Assembly: GCA_902774185.1 (NCBI GenBank)
Contig: CACYHE010000018.1
Span: 1 to 64,000, forward strand
Direction: 5' to 3'
DNA length: 64,000 nt
From: an uncultured Bacteroidales bacterium
Lineage (GTDB): Bacteria; Bacteroidota; Bacteroidia; Bacteroidales; Paludibacteraceae
A program made the translations under genes and the position numbers. Of this stretch, positions 51,999 to 60,642 are shown piece after piece. Position 1 is the first letter of the stretch; the number at the start of each line of letters is the position of its first letter. The notes beneath the pieces are model-generated. The model saw only the letters and a list, made by a program, of their open reading frames with translations, ran no database searches and had not been told where the DNA came from.

Positions 51999-54353
51999 AT
52001 GAAAAAATCTATCTTTTTATCGCTTGTCCTTGGCATCTGCATGATGGCACAGGCTAAAGTGGCATTTCTCGTTCCTGCCGGTAATACCGACATCAATTCG
52101 CTGCCGTTTGAGGAGTATACGACCAATGATGACGGTATCTTCAGACAACATGAACAGAGTCCGGAGCGTAGAGCCTGGATATGGTTCAACGAAGCCTATG
52201 TGGCTTTCGGGTTGGGACAGTTTATCTGCTTTGATGACTTGAACAACATCCCGTCGGACATCCATGCTATCTGGATCTACGTGGACCGTGTAAACTTCAA
52301 CGCTGAGGCTTTTGATGCATTGTTTGCGGATCATATCAGCGAACTGCAGGCTTTCGTCAATGCAGGTGGTAACCTCTTCCTTTGCAAGCAAGCAACCCGT
52401 CTGCAGAAAGATCTCGTAGGCGCTACTATGGCTAACGGAGAAATCATCGTTCCTGACTACAATGACAGCGGTTACCAAGGCGCTGCGATCTGGGGCGTGG
52501 ACTTTAAGTTTGAGTTTGCGGGGGATAACGTATGGTCCAATGGGGATCATCCGATGTTCCAGTATGCACCGCACAGAGATGATAATTACGCCGAGCTCAT
52601 CTGGACAAACGGCGGTATGATGACCGACCATAACTGCGGTATAGGTATCGGTGCGATGGATATGACCAGCATCACTGACGCAGCCGGACTGACGACTTTC
52701 CAAACCCGTAATAACTGCCGTCTGCTCGGCTGTTGGGCAAACGGTGACGGCTGCCACTACGGCGGCGCCATCGAGTTCTATCCTACCGGCGCTCGTCAGG
52801 GTACCGTCATCACGATGGGACTCGCTGCTTATTCGTATATCAATAACAATGCAGGTTTCGGTTGGGATAACACCCTGGCACTGACCTGGAATACCCTTAA
52901 CTACCTCGATCACAAGCAAGCGACTGCGCAACAAAACCGTATCGCTTACCTGCTGCCTTCTACCATCCTCACCTTGCCCGGTGGCGAACAACCGGAATAC
53001 AACGCTGCTATCTGGTTCCGCGATAACTATATCAATGCTCAGCAGCAAGGCTGCTTCGTGACGGTTGAGGACCTGCCGACCCTTTACAGCAAAGGCGTCA
53101 CCACCCTATGGGTCAACATTGAGCGCGTAGGTATCACTGCCGAAGATCCATTCTTCGCCATCTACGCAGACAAGTTGCGCGATTACATCCAAGCCGGCGG
53201 TAACGTACTGCTTACCAAACAGGCTGTTTATTTCACTTACGCGATGGACCGTATCGGTTATGCACCGGCACTCGATTCATATGATTATACGACCGAGGAC
53301 CGCGGACAACTCCGCAGCATGCAGACCGTCATGGGTCTGAGCGACTGTGTCGCAGAAGATGAGCATCTGGATATGAGCGCACACCGTATATTCAACAATA
53401 TGCTCAGTTACTGGGATACCAAGAGCATGTTCTTTGTTGCTCCGGGTTGCCTGAAGACCTATAATTATTGTTCATGGGTGGATTATCTCCGCGCATCCGA
53501 GGAAGAGACGCATTACGATAACTGCCTGATTCAACGTCTGCGTGATTTCGAAAGCGACTGGAGTGCAACCGTGCTTGCAGGTCGTGGCGGTATCGGCGAC
53601 TACTGCTTGCCGGATATCATTGAATTCAACGCTACCAACGAATGGCAGGGACGCATCCTGACCATCGGTTCGGCAGCCTACCAATGGGGTACAAGCAATA
53701 ACAACGTCGAGCGTCAGAATCTGATGACCCTCACGGCGAACTGCTTGGCGTATCTGGCGAACGAACCGGTAGTAGAGCAGGTCTATACCCGTCCGGTAGT
53801 AACTGACCATTTCGGAACGATATGCTTCGAGTATGCCGTATCGGCTGCACAGATCAAGGGAGCGGAGATGTATGAGATCTATTCCTTTGATGCAACCGGT
53901 GATTCCGTTATCCTGACCAAGGTGAATAACATGGAAGCCGGCAAACCCTATATCTATTTTGCTACGGGTTCGCAGATCCGACTCAGCTATAACGGCATGA
54001 AAGAAGAGGCCAAACGGTATAACGGATTGGTTGGTTTCATCGGCTGGTCGGAGACCGATACCTATAATGTAGAAACCGGTTATTATGCATTGGCAGACGA
54101 TGTGCTCAAAATGGTCAGTGCACAGAACCCGGTAGTGCTCTTGCCGCGATATGCGTATGTGGACACGCTTGAGATCCCGGCTTATACGCAGATGCCGCAA
54201 GGAGCATGCAAGAAGATCCGATTGATCAAAGACAGTGCGTCGGCTATCGGCGAAACGATGCAGAAAGAGTCCGCTACCAAATACCTGCATAACGGTATGT
54301 TGTTTATCGAGCGGAACGGCAAAAAATATACGGTCATTGGAAACCGATTGTAA
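51999..54353 (+). CDS. Secreted protein with two DUF4960 domains and C-terminal tag
   Basis: This encodes 784 residues. A signal peptide without lipobox ends at AQA. Two DUF4960 domains follow (about 20-300 and 305-595), each with the landmarks AxWxFNExYV or AAIWFRDNYI, IWIYVDRV or LWVNIERV, NAGGNLFLCKQATRL or QAGGNVLLTKQAVYF, and a final GxVxTMGLAAY or GRILTIGSAAYQWG strand. Residues about 600-760 form another beta domain, and the end carries the tag (HNGMLFI, then YTVIGNRL). It resembles the 54484 protein throughout but lacks its tandem middle blocks. It is probably a surface fructan-binding protein held by the tag rather than by lipid. It is the last gene of the susC operon. Confidence 0.8.
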   Translation: MKKSIFLSLVLGICMMAQAKVAFLVPAGNTDINSLPFEEYTTNDDGIFRQHEQSPERRAWIWFNEAYVAFGLGQFICFDDLNNIPSDIHAIWIYVDRVNFNAEAFDALFADHISELQAFVNAGGNLFLCKQATRLQKDLVGATMANGEIIVPDYNDSGYQGAAIWGVDFKFEFAGDNVWSNGDHPMFQYAPHRDDNYAELIWTNGGMMTDHNCGIGIGAMDMTSITDAAGLTTFQTRNNCRLLGCWANGDGCHYGGAIEFYPTGARQGTVITMGLAAYSYINNNAGFGWDNTLALTWNTLNYLDHKQATAQQNRIAYLLPSTILTLPGGEQPEYNAAIWFRDNYINAQQQGCFVTVEDLPTLYSKGVTTLWVNIERVGITAEDPFFAIYADKLRDYIQAGGNVLLTKQAVYFTYAMDRIGYAPALDSYDYTTEDRGQLRSMQTVMGLSDCVAEDEHLDMSAHRIFNNMLSYWDTKSMFFVAPGCLKTYNYCSWVDYLRASEEETHYDNCLIQRLRDFESDWSATVLAGRGGIGDYCLPDIIEFNATNEWQGRILTIGSAAYQWGTSNNNVERQNLMTLTANCLAYLANEPVVEQVYTRPVVTDHFGTICFEYAVSAAQIKGAEMYEIYSFDATGDSVILTKVNNMEAGKPYIYFATGSQIRLSYNGMKEEAKRYNGLVGFIGWSETDTYNVETGYYALADDVLKMVSAQNPVVLLPRYAYVDTLEIPAYTQMPQGACKKIRLIKDSASAIGETMQKESATKYLHNGMLFIERNGKKYTVIGNRL

Positions 54354-54358
54354 GAAAT

Positions 54359-54431
54359 GTTGCGAAATGTGCTACTTTTGTTGCAGCGCGCGTATTTGAT
54401 TTGCGCATGTGCATAAAAAGTAGTACCTTTG
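54359..54431 (+). promoter_or_regulatory. Promoter with a degenerate operator half-site
   Basis: TTG 54401-54403, 20 bp, TACCTTTG 54424-54431. GTTGCGAAATGTG (54359-54371) matches 11 of 13 bases of the GTTGCAAAATATG half-site seen at the other fructan promoters, and TTGTTGCA follows. Confidence 0.65.
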
Positions 54432-54483
54432 CAACGCAAAAATACATTTGCAAACAGCATACAAACAAAAAACATTATATATC

Positions 54484-57400
54484 ATGAAAAAAATCTTATC
54501 TTTATTTTTCGCTCTTCTAACGGTTTCCGTTATGAATGCAAAGGTGGCTTTCTTGGTGCCTGCAAATAACACCAATGAAGTGTCTATGCAGTATGAGAAT
54601 TGCGACAATGGCGAACAAAGTCCGGAGCGTCGTGCCTGGAGATGGTTTAATGACAATTTTGTTACTCCAAACAAAGGTCAGTTTATCTGTTTCAATGACT
54701 TGGCTTCTATCCCGTCTGACATTCATGCCATTTGGATCTATGTGGATCGTGTAGGATTTAATGCCGGTTCTTTTGATGCTCTGTTTACATCGACGGTTAA
54801 AGGTCAGTTGCAAGCCTTCCTGAACGCAGGCGGTAACCTTTTCCTCTGCAAACAGGCAACCCGTCTGGAGAAAGACCTTGTAGGTGCTACCGACGGTCAA
54901 AGTTCTACTCCCGGAGAAGGCAACGTGATTACTCCGGCATACAATGATGGCGGTTATATTGGCGCCGCTACTTGGGGCGTGGACTTCAAGTTCTTCAGCG
55001 AAGAAGGATGGGGTAGTTATCTGGGGCATAGAATGTTCTCCGGTACAAGACACCATAATACGAGTTATGCAGAACTGGTCTGGTCTGCTGGCAGACAGAT
55101 TACTAATAATAACTGCGGAATCGAGATCGGATGGATGGGGATGAATGATGTATTTGACAGACCTCATCTGGGAGATTTCCAGATCCGTAATAATTGTAGA
55201 GTGCTTGGCGCTTGGGCGAATGATGGAGATGAATGTAACAATGTAAACAATGAAGGTTGTTATAATGGCTGTCATTATGGTGGCATCATCGAGTTCTATC
55301 CTACCGGCAACCGCAAAGGTACGGTTATTATGAACGGTTTGGCTGCTTATCAATGGATCAATAACAACGGTGGTTGGGGATTTGAGAATACGGAGGATGT
55401 TACCCGTGGTACATTGGAGTACTTGGATGCACGTCCTCAGTCGAATGGAGAAAACCCCATTCCGATGGAGGACAAACTGGCAGAGTCCTTCTTCTATCCG
55501 GCAAATACCACTACTTTCCGCACGTTGCATCCGGATTGCGAAGGATTTAATGCTGCCTATACACTGACCGATCCGAATGATATCGCTCGTATTCATGATG
55601 GACAACTCCAATTCAAAGCTGCCGGTACAGTTACGCTGCATATCGCTTTGACGGAGACGCGCGATAATAAAGCTTGGCCGAAGGGTGTGTATAATTATGA
55701 TAGAGAGATCACGTTCAGTTACGCGAATCAGAATGCGGCACAAGATGCCGTCAATGAGGACTTCCCCGGAAATGGTGTGACCTCAGAGGGCGAACCTGCT
55801 GTACAAATGGCAATGCGTCTGCACCCAAGCGTGCGCGGAATGGACTCGGTTTCTTATACTATTACCAATCATTACGACGCTACCGAAGGTGAAGCTTACA
55901 AGAAAACGGAAGATGGTGTGACACGTCTTTATTTCCGCAAGTCCGGTAAGGTGCTCTTGACGATTAATCTGAATGAGACTGACTGGGTAGAAGCATGGCC
56001 GATGGGTGCAAAACAGTTTGAGCGTGTGATAGAATTCAATTACACCCAGGAGGCAGGTCCTGTCTTCCCGTGGCCGGAAGAATTTACGACTGGTTCAAAG
56101 CCCAATCATGTGATTACGCTTCCTGCAACGGTAGAAGGTCTCCCGGTAAGCTATACGCATTCGGGTGATGCTACGTTGGAAGGTAATATACTGACACTTG
56201 CTAATGTAGAATCCGGTAGTGTTACCGTACAAGCATCAGTTACGGAAACCGAAGTCAAGGTGACATGGCCAGTGGGTACTTATAACTACGAGAACACACT
56301 TGTCTTCCAAAAAGTATATCCACGTGCATCGGATGATACTCCTATGGATGAAAAATTGGCAGAAGAATTCTTCTATCCGTCTAACACCACTACTTTCCGT
56401 ACTTTGCATCCGGTTTGTGAAAATATGAGTGCAGTATATTCGCTGACCAGCAATCCGGATGGTATCGCTCGTATTCAGGAGGGTGTGATAGTAGGTGAAA
56501 ATACGATCACCCAACTCCAATTCAAAGCTGCCGGTACAGTTACGCTGCATATCGTATTGACGGAATCACGTGGTGACCAGGCATGGGATGACGGCAATTA
56601 TGAATACGACCGTGAGATTACGTTCGAGTATGCGAATTCCAATGCGGCGCAGGAAGCGGTAGAGGCGGACTTGTCTTCTGATGGTAAGACGGATGATAGA
56701 TTTATGCTATTGCATCCGAATATCAGGGGCTTGGACTCTGTATCCTATACGATCGTCAATAATTATGGAGAATCGGGAGGACAAGCTCTGAAGGTGAAAG
56801 ATAGCGAAGATCCTAACGCTGCTACTCGTTTGTGCTTTACCCATGAGGGTTCTGTACAGCTGCAAATCAAGATGAACGAAACGGATTGGGTAGAGGCATG
56901 GTCTATGGGAGAAAAAGACTTCACCAAGGTTGTAACCTTTGCATTTGAAAGACCGGAAGGTCCTACGATGAATTGGCCCTTGGAATTTTTCAAAGGAGGC
57001 ATCGAACCCAATAGTGTTATTACGCTGCCTGCTCAAATAGAAGGATTAACGCCTACCTATACCGTCACAGGTGATGCTACCGTAGATGGAAATACTTTGA
57101 CGGTGGGGGATGTAACGAGCGGAAGTTTCACGGTTACGGCATCCGTTACGGAAAACGATTATAAACTGGCATGGCCGGTAGGTACCTATCAGTTCGAGAT
57201 GAGCCTTCCGGTATATGCTTCTGAGGTAGGTTATCTGCTTCCGGCGGCTGAGTCGATTGAGCATCTGGCGGGATGGTATGATGGAGAGCAGCCTGAGTAT
57301 AATGCTGCTAAATGGTTCCAAGACACCTATATTGCTACCCGTAAGGGACGTTTTGTTACGCTTGACGAACTGCCGACGCTGTTCGCGAAAGGTATCAAAA

Positions 57401-58671
57401 CCCTCTGGGTGAATATTGAGCGTATCGATATTACGACGGAGGAAGGACTCTTTACCGATATGCCGGCGCCTCTCAAAACCTATATTCAGGCGGGTGGTAA
57501 TGTGCTGCTTACCAAGCAGGCTACCCGTCTCGCATACTTGATGGATCGTATAGGTTATGCACCGGAGTTCAATGCCGGTGGGTATGTTACCACAAATGAA
57601 GACAACATCCGTAGTATCTCCACTTTAATGGGAACAGCCGGATGTGTAGATGAGCGTCTGGATATGAGCGGTCATCGCATTTACAATGATATGCTCAGTT
57701 ATTTCGAGTGCAAGAACATGTTCTTTGTCGGACCGGATTGCAAGAAGACCTATAATTATTGCTCATGGCAAGATTTCATGCGTTCTTCCGATCAAGACAC
57801 CCACTATGACAACTGTTTGATTCAACGTGTACGCGATTTCGAGCAGGATTGGCATGCAACCGTCTTTGGTATCCAAGGTAATATCGGTGACTATTGCTTC
57901 AGCAATATCGTTGAATTCAATGCGTACGGAGATTGGCAGGGACGTATCCTGACAATCGGTTCGGCTGCATACCAATGGGGAACCAGCAATAACGGTGTTG
58001 AACGTGACAACTTGAAAACGCTGACCGCAAACTGCCTTGCTTATCTTGCCAACGAAGATATTCCGGAGGAGGTTTATACCCGCGACATTACCGATGGTGT
58101 GTATGGTACCATCTGTTGGGGCTATGATGTAGCTGCCGGAAAGATTGAAGGTGCAGAGTTCTATGAACTCACATCCTTCAATGAAGCCGGAGACGGTGTC
58201 ATCTTGACCGAGGTGACCTCGATGGTAGGCGGTCGTCCGTATTTCTTCCTGGGTACATCCAGCCAGTTGCGCTTGACCTATCAGGGACAGAAAAAGGAGG
58301 CAGCACATTATCATGGTTTGGTAGGTTATATACCTTTGACAGGAAGTGATCCTTATCACGTTGAAGCAAATGCAGGGAAGTATATTCTTTATTATGACAA
58401 GTTGATGCTTGTTGATTCCGAGAATGTATACGTGCCTGTCAATCGCGCATACGTGGACTATAGTGAGATTCCCGCCTATAATGCGGGCGCGCCTGCAGGT
58501 CCGCGTCGCCGCGTAGTGCATATCGATCGTCATCAAACGCCGACCGGTATGGAAGAGGTTGAACTTCCGTCCAAACAAGGTATATATGATATCTTAGGTC
58601 GCAAAGTGTCGAACCCGCAAAGCGCCGGATTCTATATCATCAACGGACAGAAAGTAGTGATCACCCATTAA
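54484..58671 (+). CDS. Large secreted protein: DUF4960, tandem Ig-like blocks, DUF4960, sorting tail
   Basis: This encodes 1395 residues from ATG 54484 (MKKILSLFFA). A signal peptide ends at NAK. DUF4960 copy 1 (about 18-310) is followed by a tandem pair of 293-residue blocks (about 328-910), each starting with EDKLAESFFYP or DEKLAEEFFYP, TTTFRTLHP and holding three or four Ig-like units. DUF4960 copy 2 comes next (about 915-1200), then a beta domain and a type IX-like sorting tail (IYDILGRKVSNP, GFYIINGQKVVI). The blocks probably act as a spacer that lifts one fructan-binding domain away from the cell. It has its own promoter, and a 48-residue peptide gene follows 19 bp downstream. Confidence 0.8.
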   Translation: MKKILSLFFALLTVSVMNAKVAFLVPANNTNEVSMQYENCDNGEQSPERRAWRWFNDNFVTPNKGQFICFNDLASIPSDIHAIWIYVDRVGFNAGSFDALFTSTVKGQLQAFLNAGGNLFLCKQATRLEKDLVGATDGQSSTPGEGNVITPAYNDGGYIGAATWGVDFKFFSEEGWGSYLGHRMFSGTRHHNTSYAELVWSAGRQITNNNCGIEIGWMGMNDVFDRPHLGDFQIRNNCRVLGAWANDGDECNNVNNEGCYNGCHYGGIIEFYPTGNRKGTVIMNGLAAYQWINNNGGWGFENTEDVTRGTLEYLDARPQSNGENPIPMEDKLAESFFYPANTTTFRTLHPDCEGFNAAYTLTDPNDIARIHDGQLQFKAAGTVTLHIALTETRDNKAWPKGVYNYDREITFSYANQNAAQDAVNEDFPGNGVTSEGEPAVQMAMRLHPSVRGMDSVSYTITNHYDATEGEAYKKTEDGVTRLYFRKSGKVLLTINLNETDWVEAWPMGAKQFERVIEFNYTQEAGPVFPWPEEFTTGSKPNHVITLPATVEGLPVSYTHSGDATLEGNILTLANVESGSVTVQASVTETEVKVTWPVGTYNYENTLVFQKVYPRASDDTPMDEKLAEEFFYPSNTTTFRTLHPVCENMSAVYSLTSNPDGIARIQEGVIVGENTITQLQFKAAGTVTLHIVLTESRGDQAWDDGNYEYDREITFEYANSNAAQEAVEADLSSDGKTDDRFMLLHPNIRGLDSVSYTIVNNYGESGGQALKVKDSEDPNAATRLCFTHEGSVQLQIKMNETDWVEAWSMGEKDFTKVVTFAFERPEGPTMNWPLEFFKGGIEPNSVITLPAQIEGLTPTYTVTGDATVDGNTLTVGDVTSGSFTVTASVTENDYKLAWPVGTYQFEMSLPVYASEVGYLLPAAESIEHLAGWYDGEQPEYNAAKWFQDTYIATRKGRFVTLDELPTLFAKGIKTLWVNIERIDITTEEGLFTDMPAPLKTYIQAGGNVLLTKQATRLAYLMDRIGYAPEFNAGGYVTTNEDNIRSISTLMGTAGCVDERLDMSGHRIYNDMLSYFECKNMFFVGPDCKKTYNYCSWQDFMRSSDQDTHYDNCLIQRVRDFEQDWHATVFGIQGNIGDYCFSNIVEFNAYGDWQGRILTIGSAAYQWGTSNNGVERDNLKTLTANCLAYLANEDIPEEVYTRDITDGVYGTICWGYDVAAGKIEGAEFYELTSFNEAGDGVILTEVTSMVGGRPYFFLGTSSQLRLTYQGQKKEAAHYHGLVGYIPLTGSDPYHVEANAGKYILYYDKLMLVDSENVYVPVNRAYVDYSEIPAYNAGAPAGPRRRVVHIDRHQTPTGMEEVELPSKQGIYDILGRKVSNPQSAGFYIINGQKVVITH
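55465..57210 (+). repeat. Tandem duplication inside the large DUF4960 gene
   Basis: Units begin at 55465 and 56344, offset 879 bp (293 codons), so the reading frame is kept. Some stretches remain nearly identical in DNA, for example CAATTCAAAGCTGCCGGTAC at 55609 and 56518. Confidence 0.75.
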
Positions 58672-58690
58672 TCAGAAAAGGAATAGTCTT

Positions 58691-58837
58691 ATGAAAACGT
58701 ATATCATTCCCTGCACGGCAATTATTGAATTAAGTGCTTCCTTAATGCAGGCCCAGACGGGTAGTTCGCAAAATACCGAACTTGGTATCAATGGAAATAC
58801 CAGCGACCTTGGTTCGGGTACAGTTGTCGCTTTCTAA
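58691..58837 (+). CDS. 48-residue peptide of the MK-x-Y-x-x-P type
   Basis: The frame reads MKTYIIPCTAIIELSASLMQ, then a Gly/Ser/Asn-rich tail ending GTVVAF. It starts 19 bp after the stop of the large DUF4960 gene and has no promoter of its own that I can see, so it is probably its last co-transcribed gene. The opening MK-x-Y-x-x-P, an E/I/L-rich middle and the end in V-(A)-F match the 49-residue peptide at 27264-27413, which also adjoins giant tag-bearing proteins. No signal peptide is evident. The function is unknown; a modified-peptide precursor or a secretion-linked peptide would fit. Confidence 0.6.
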   Translation: MKTYIIPCTAIIELSASLMQAQTGSSQNTELGINGNTSDLGSGTVVAF

Positions 58838-58865
58838 GGATTAGAAAGAGAATCTATCTAAATTT

Positions 58866-58959
58866 GTTGCAAAATATGTCATCCTTGTTGCGTTGAAACA
58901 TGAACGGCATATTTTGCAACATGTTTTTTTGCATAGCTACGTAAATAGCAGTACTTTTG
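58866..58959 (+). promoter_or_regulatory. Operator B and promoter of the second regulator
   Basis: GTTGCAAAATATG (58866-58878) and CATATTTTGCAAC (58908-58920) form a perfect 13-bp inverted repeat. TTG 58929-58931, 20 bp, TACTTTTG 58952-58959. It is nearly identical in layout to operator A. Confidence 0.8.
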
Positions 58960-58980
58960 CAGCCGAAAACTCTTTATGGC

Positions 58981-60459
58981 ATGAAAAAACACACCTTCAA
59001 GCACTTTTGGACATTTTTGTTCGTCGTTACGGCAGCCGTCATGGCGGCAGGCTGTACGCATCAGGAGCGGGAGTACCGCATCGGTGTGAGCCAGTGTTTC
59101 GACGACGCGTGGCGGCAGAAGATGAACGACGAGATGGATTGCGAGATGCTGCTGCATCCGGACATGTCACTGAGCCGCCGCATCGCCTACGGCGACAATG
59201 CGTTGCAATGCGCCCAGATAGACAGTTTTATCTCGGAGGATGTAGATCTGCTGGTTGTCAGTCCCAATGATCCGGAGAAGGTAGGCCATGCGGTGTCGCG
59301 GGCGTATCGTGCGGACATTCCCGTCATCATAGCGGACCGCCGGATAGCCGGGGACGAATGGACCGCTTTCATCGGGGGCGACAACTACGCCGTGGGACAA
59401 CTGATGGCGGAATGGGTGACAGGGAAATTAAAAATTAAAAGTGATCCATTCGAGGTGTTAGAGGTGCAGGGCATGAAAGAGTCGATGCCTGAGCAGCTAC
59501 GCCACCAGGGGTTCATGGACGGTTTGCAGTCGTCCTTCCCGTCCTCCGGCTCGATGCCCGTCGTTCACTCCGTCTGCGGTGCATACGATGCTTATACAGC
59601 GGTTTCGGAGTTTCTGGACAGCCACGGTCCTGTGGATGCCATCGTCGCCCAGAACGACCTGATGGCGATAGAGGCGTCCAAAGCGGCGGGCCGCTATTCT
59701 ATTCCGATCATGGGTGTGGACGGTATCATCGTGGGGCTGCAGGCCATCGTGGACGGTGCTATCGAATGCACGGCGGTCTATCCCACCCGCGGCGATTTGA
59801 TTGTCAACACCGCGGTGCAGATACTGGAGGGGAAACCTTATGTCCGCGATACGATCTTGGAGACCATGCTGATTGACGCAGCGGCGGCGTACCCAATATT
59901 GAAGCAGTACCAGCAGCGGATGCACGACCTGAATACCATCCGTATCATGCAGATGCAGACGCAGGTGCAGCAGCGCGAAATGGAGTCGAACAAAACGCTT
60001 CTGCTGACCGTCATTTGCGTGTTAGCGGCCCTTTTCCTGCTCGCCATCGGTTCGGTGATCGTCATCCAGCGGCGGATGCAGCGGAAGATCACCGGTACTA
60101 TCCTGCCTCAGCTGGAGGATGTGCAGGAGGTGCTTCAAATCAGCCAGCGTGATGCCGCTTTCATGGAGAACGTGCAGCAGATAGTGGACGAGCATCTGAG
60201 CGACCCCGAACTGAATGTGGAATACCTGTCCTCTACGTTGCAGTTAGACCGCACGCAGGTCTTCCGCCGCATCAAGAACATCACCGGGAAAGGGCCGCTG
60301 GACTATATCCGCGAACGGAAACTGCTGCGCGCAGACGAGCTGCTGCGTACCACCGACAAGACCGTCCGGCAGGTGGCTTTTGAACTCGGTTTTGCTTCAC
60401 CGGGGTATTTCTCCAAATACTACAAACTGTATTTCGGTCATCTGCCCAGCCAGCGATAG
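58981..60459 (+). CDS. Membrane-anchored sensor-AraC regulator, copy 2
   Basis: This encodes 492 residues from ATG 58981; an in-frame TTG 24 bp upstream overlaps the promoter -7 element and is rejected. The layout matches copy 1: lipobox (MAAGC), sugar-binding domain (YRIGVSQCFDDAWRQ, VDLLVVSPNDPEK, IPVIIADRRI, FIGGDN, AIVAQNDLMAI, IMGVDGI), one membrane helix (LLTVICVLAALFLLAIGSVIV) and an AraC domain (LQLDRTQVFRRIKNITGKGPLDYIRE, FASPGYFSKYYKLYFG). The recognition helices of the two copies are much alike, so they may share operators. An operator of the fructan type lies in its own promoter, which suggests autoregulation or control by copy 1. It precedes the second fructan-type susC. Confidence 0.85.
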   Translation: MKKHTFKHFWTFLFVVTAAVMAAGCTHQEREYRIGVSQCFDDAWRQKMNDEMDCEMLLHPDMSLSRRIAYGDNALQCAQIDSFISEDVDLLVVSPNDPEKVGHAVSRAYRADIPVIIADRRIAGDEWTAFIGGDNYAVGQLMAEWVTGKLKIKSDPFEVLEVQGMKESMPEQLRHQGFMDGLQSSFPSSGSMPVVHSVCGAYDAYTAVSEFLDSHGPVDAIVAQNDLMAIEASKAAGRYSIPIMGVDGIIVGLQAIVDGAIECTAVYPTRGDLIVNTAVQILEGKPYVRDTILETMLIDAAAAYPILKQYQQRMHDLNTIRIMQMQTQVQQREMESNKTLLLTVICVLAALFLLAIGSVIVIQRRMQRKITGTILPQLEDVQEVLQISQRDAAFMENVQQIVDEHLSDPELNVEYLSSTLQLDRTQVFRRIKNITGKGPLDYIRERKLLRADELLRTTDKTVRQVAFELGFASPGYFSKYYKLYFGHLPSQR

Positions 60460-60502
60460 ACCCCACTCCCGGACAGGTGCACTTTGTTGAAAAGTGTATC
60501 AA

Positions 60503-60579
60503 ATTTGTTGTTGTGCAACATTCGTGCTATTTTTTGCAACATGATTTTTTGCGTGTGTGTCAAAATGCGCGTATCTTTG
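60503..60579 (+). promoter_or_regulatory. Operator C and promoter of the second fructan-type susC
   Basis: TTTGTTGTTGTGCAACATTC (60504-60523) and TTTTGCAACATG (60532-60543) align with the inner and right parts of operators A and B. TTG 60549-60551, 20 bp, TATCTTTG 60572-60579. The left GTTGCAAAATATG arm is not present. Confidence 0.7.
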
Positions 60580-60642
60580 CAGCGGAATTTGAGCAATCGG
60601 ATTTCGCTACATTGCTTTTTTACAATCAAAATTAACAATATC

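Noticed and set aside
58957..58980. TTG start for the second regulator
   Set aside because: It lies inside the promoter -7 element; ATG 58981 begins a proper lipoprotein signal.
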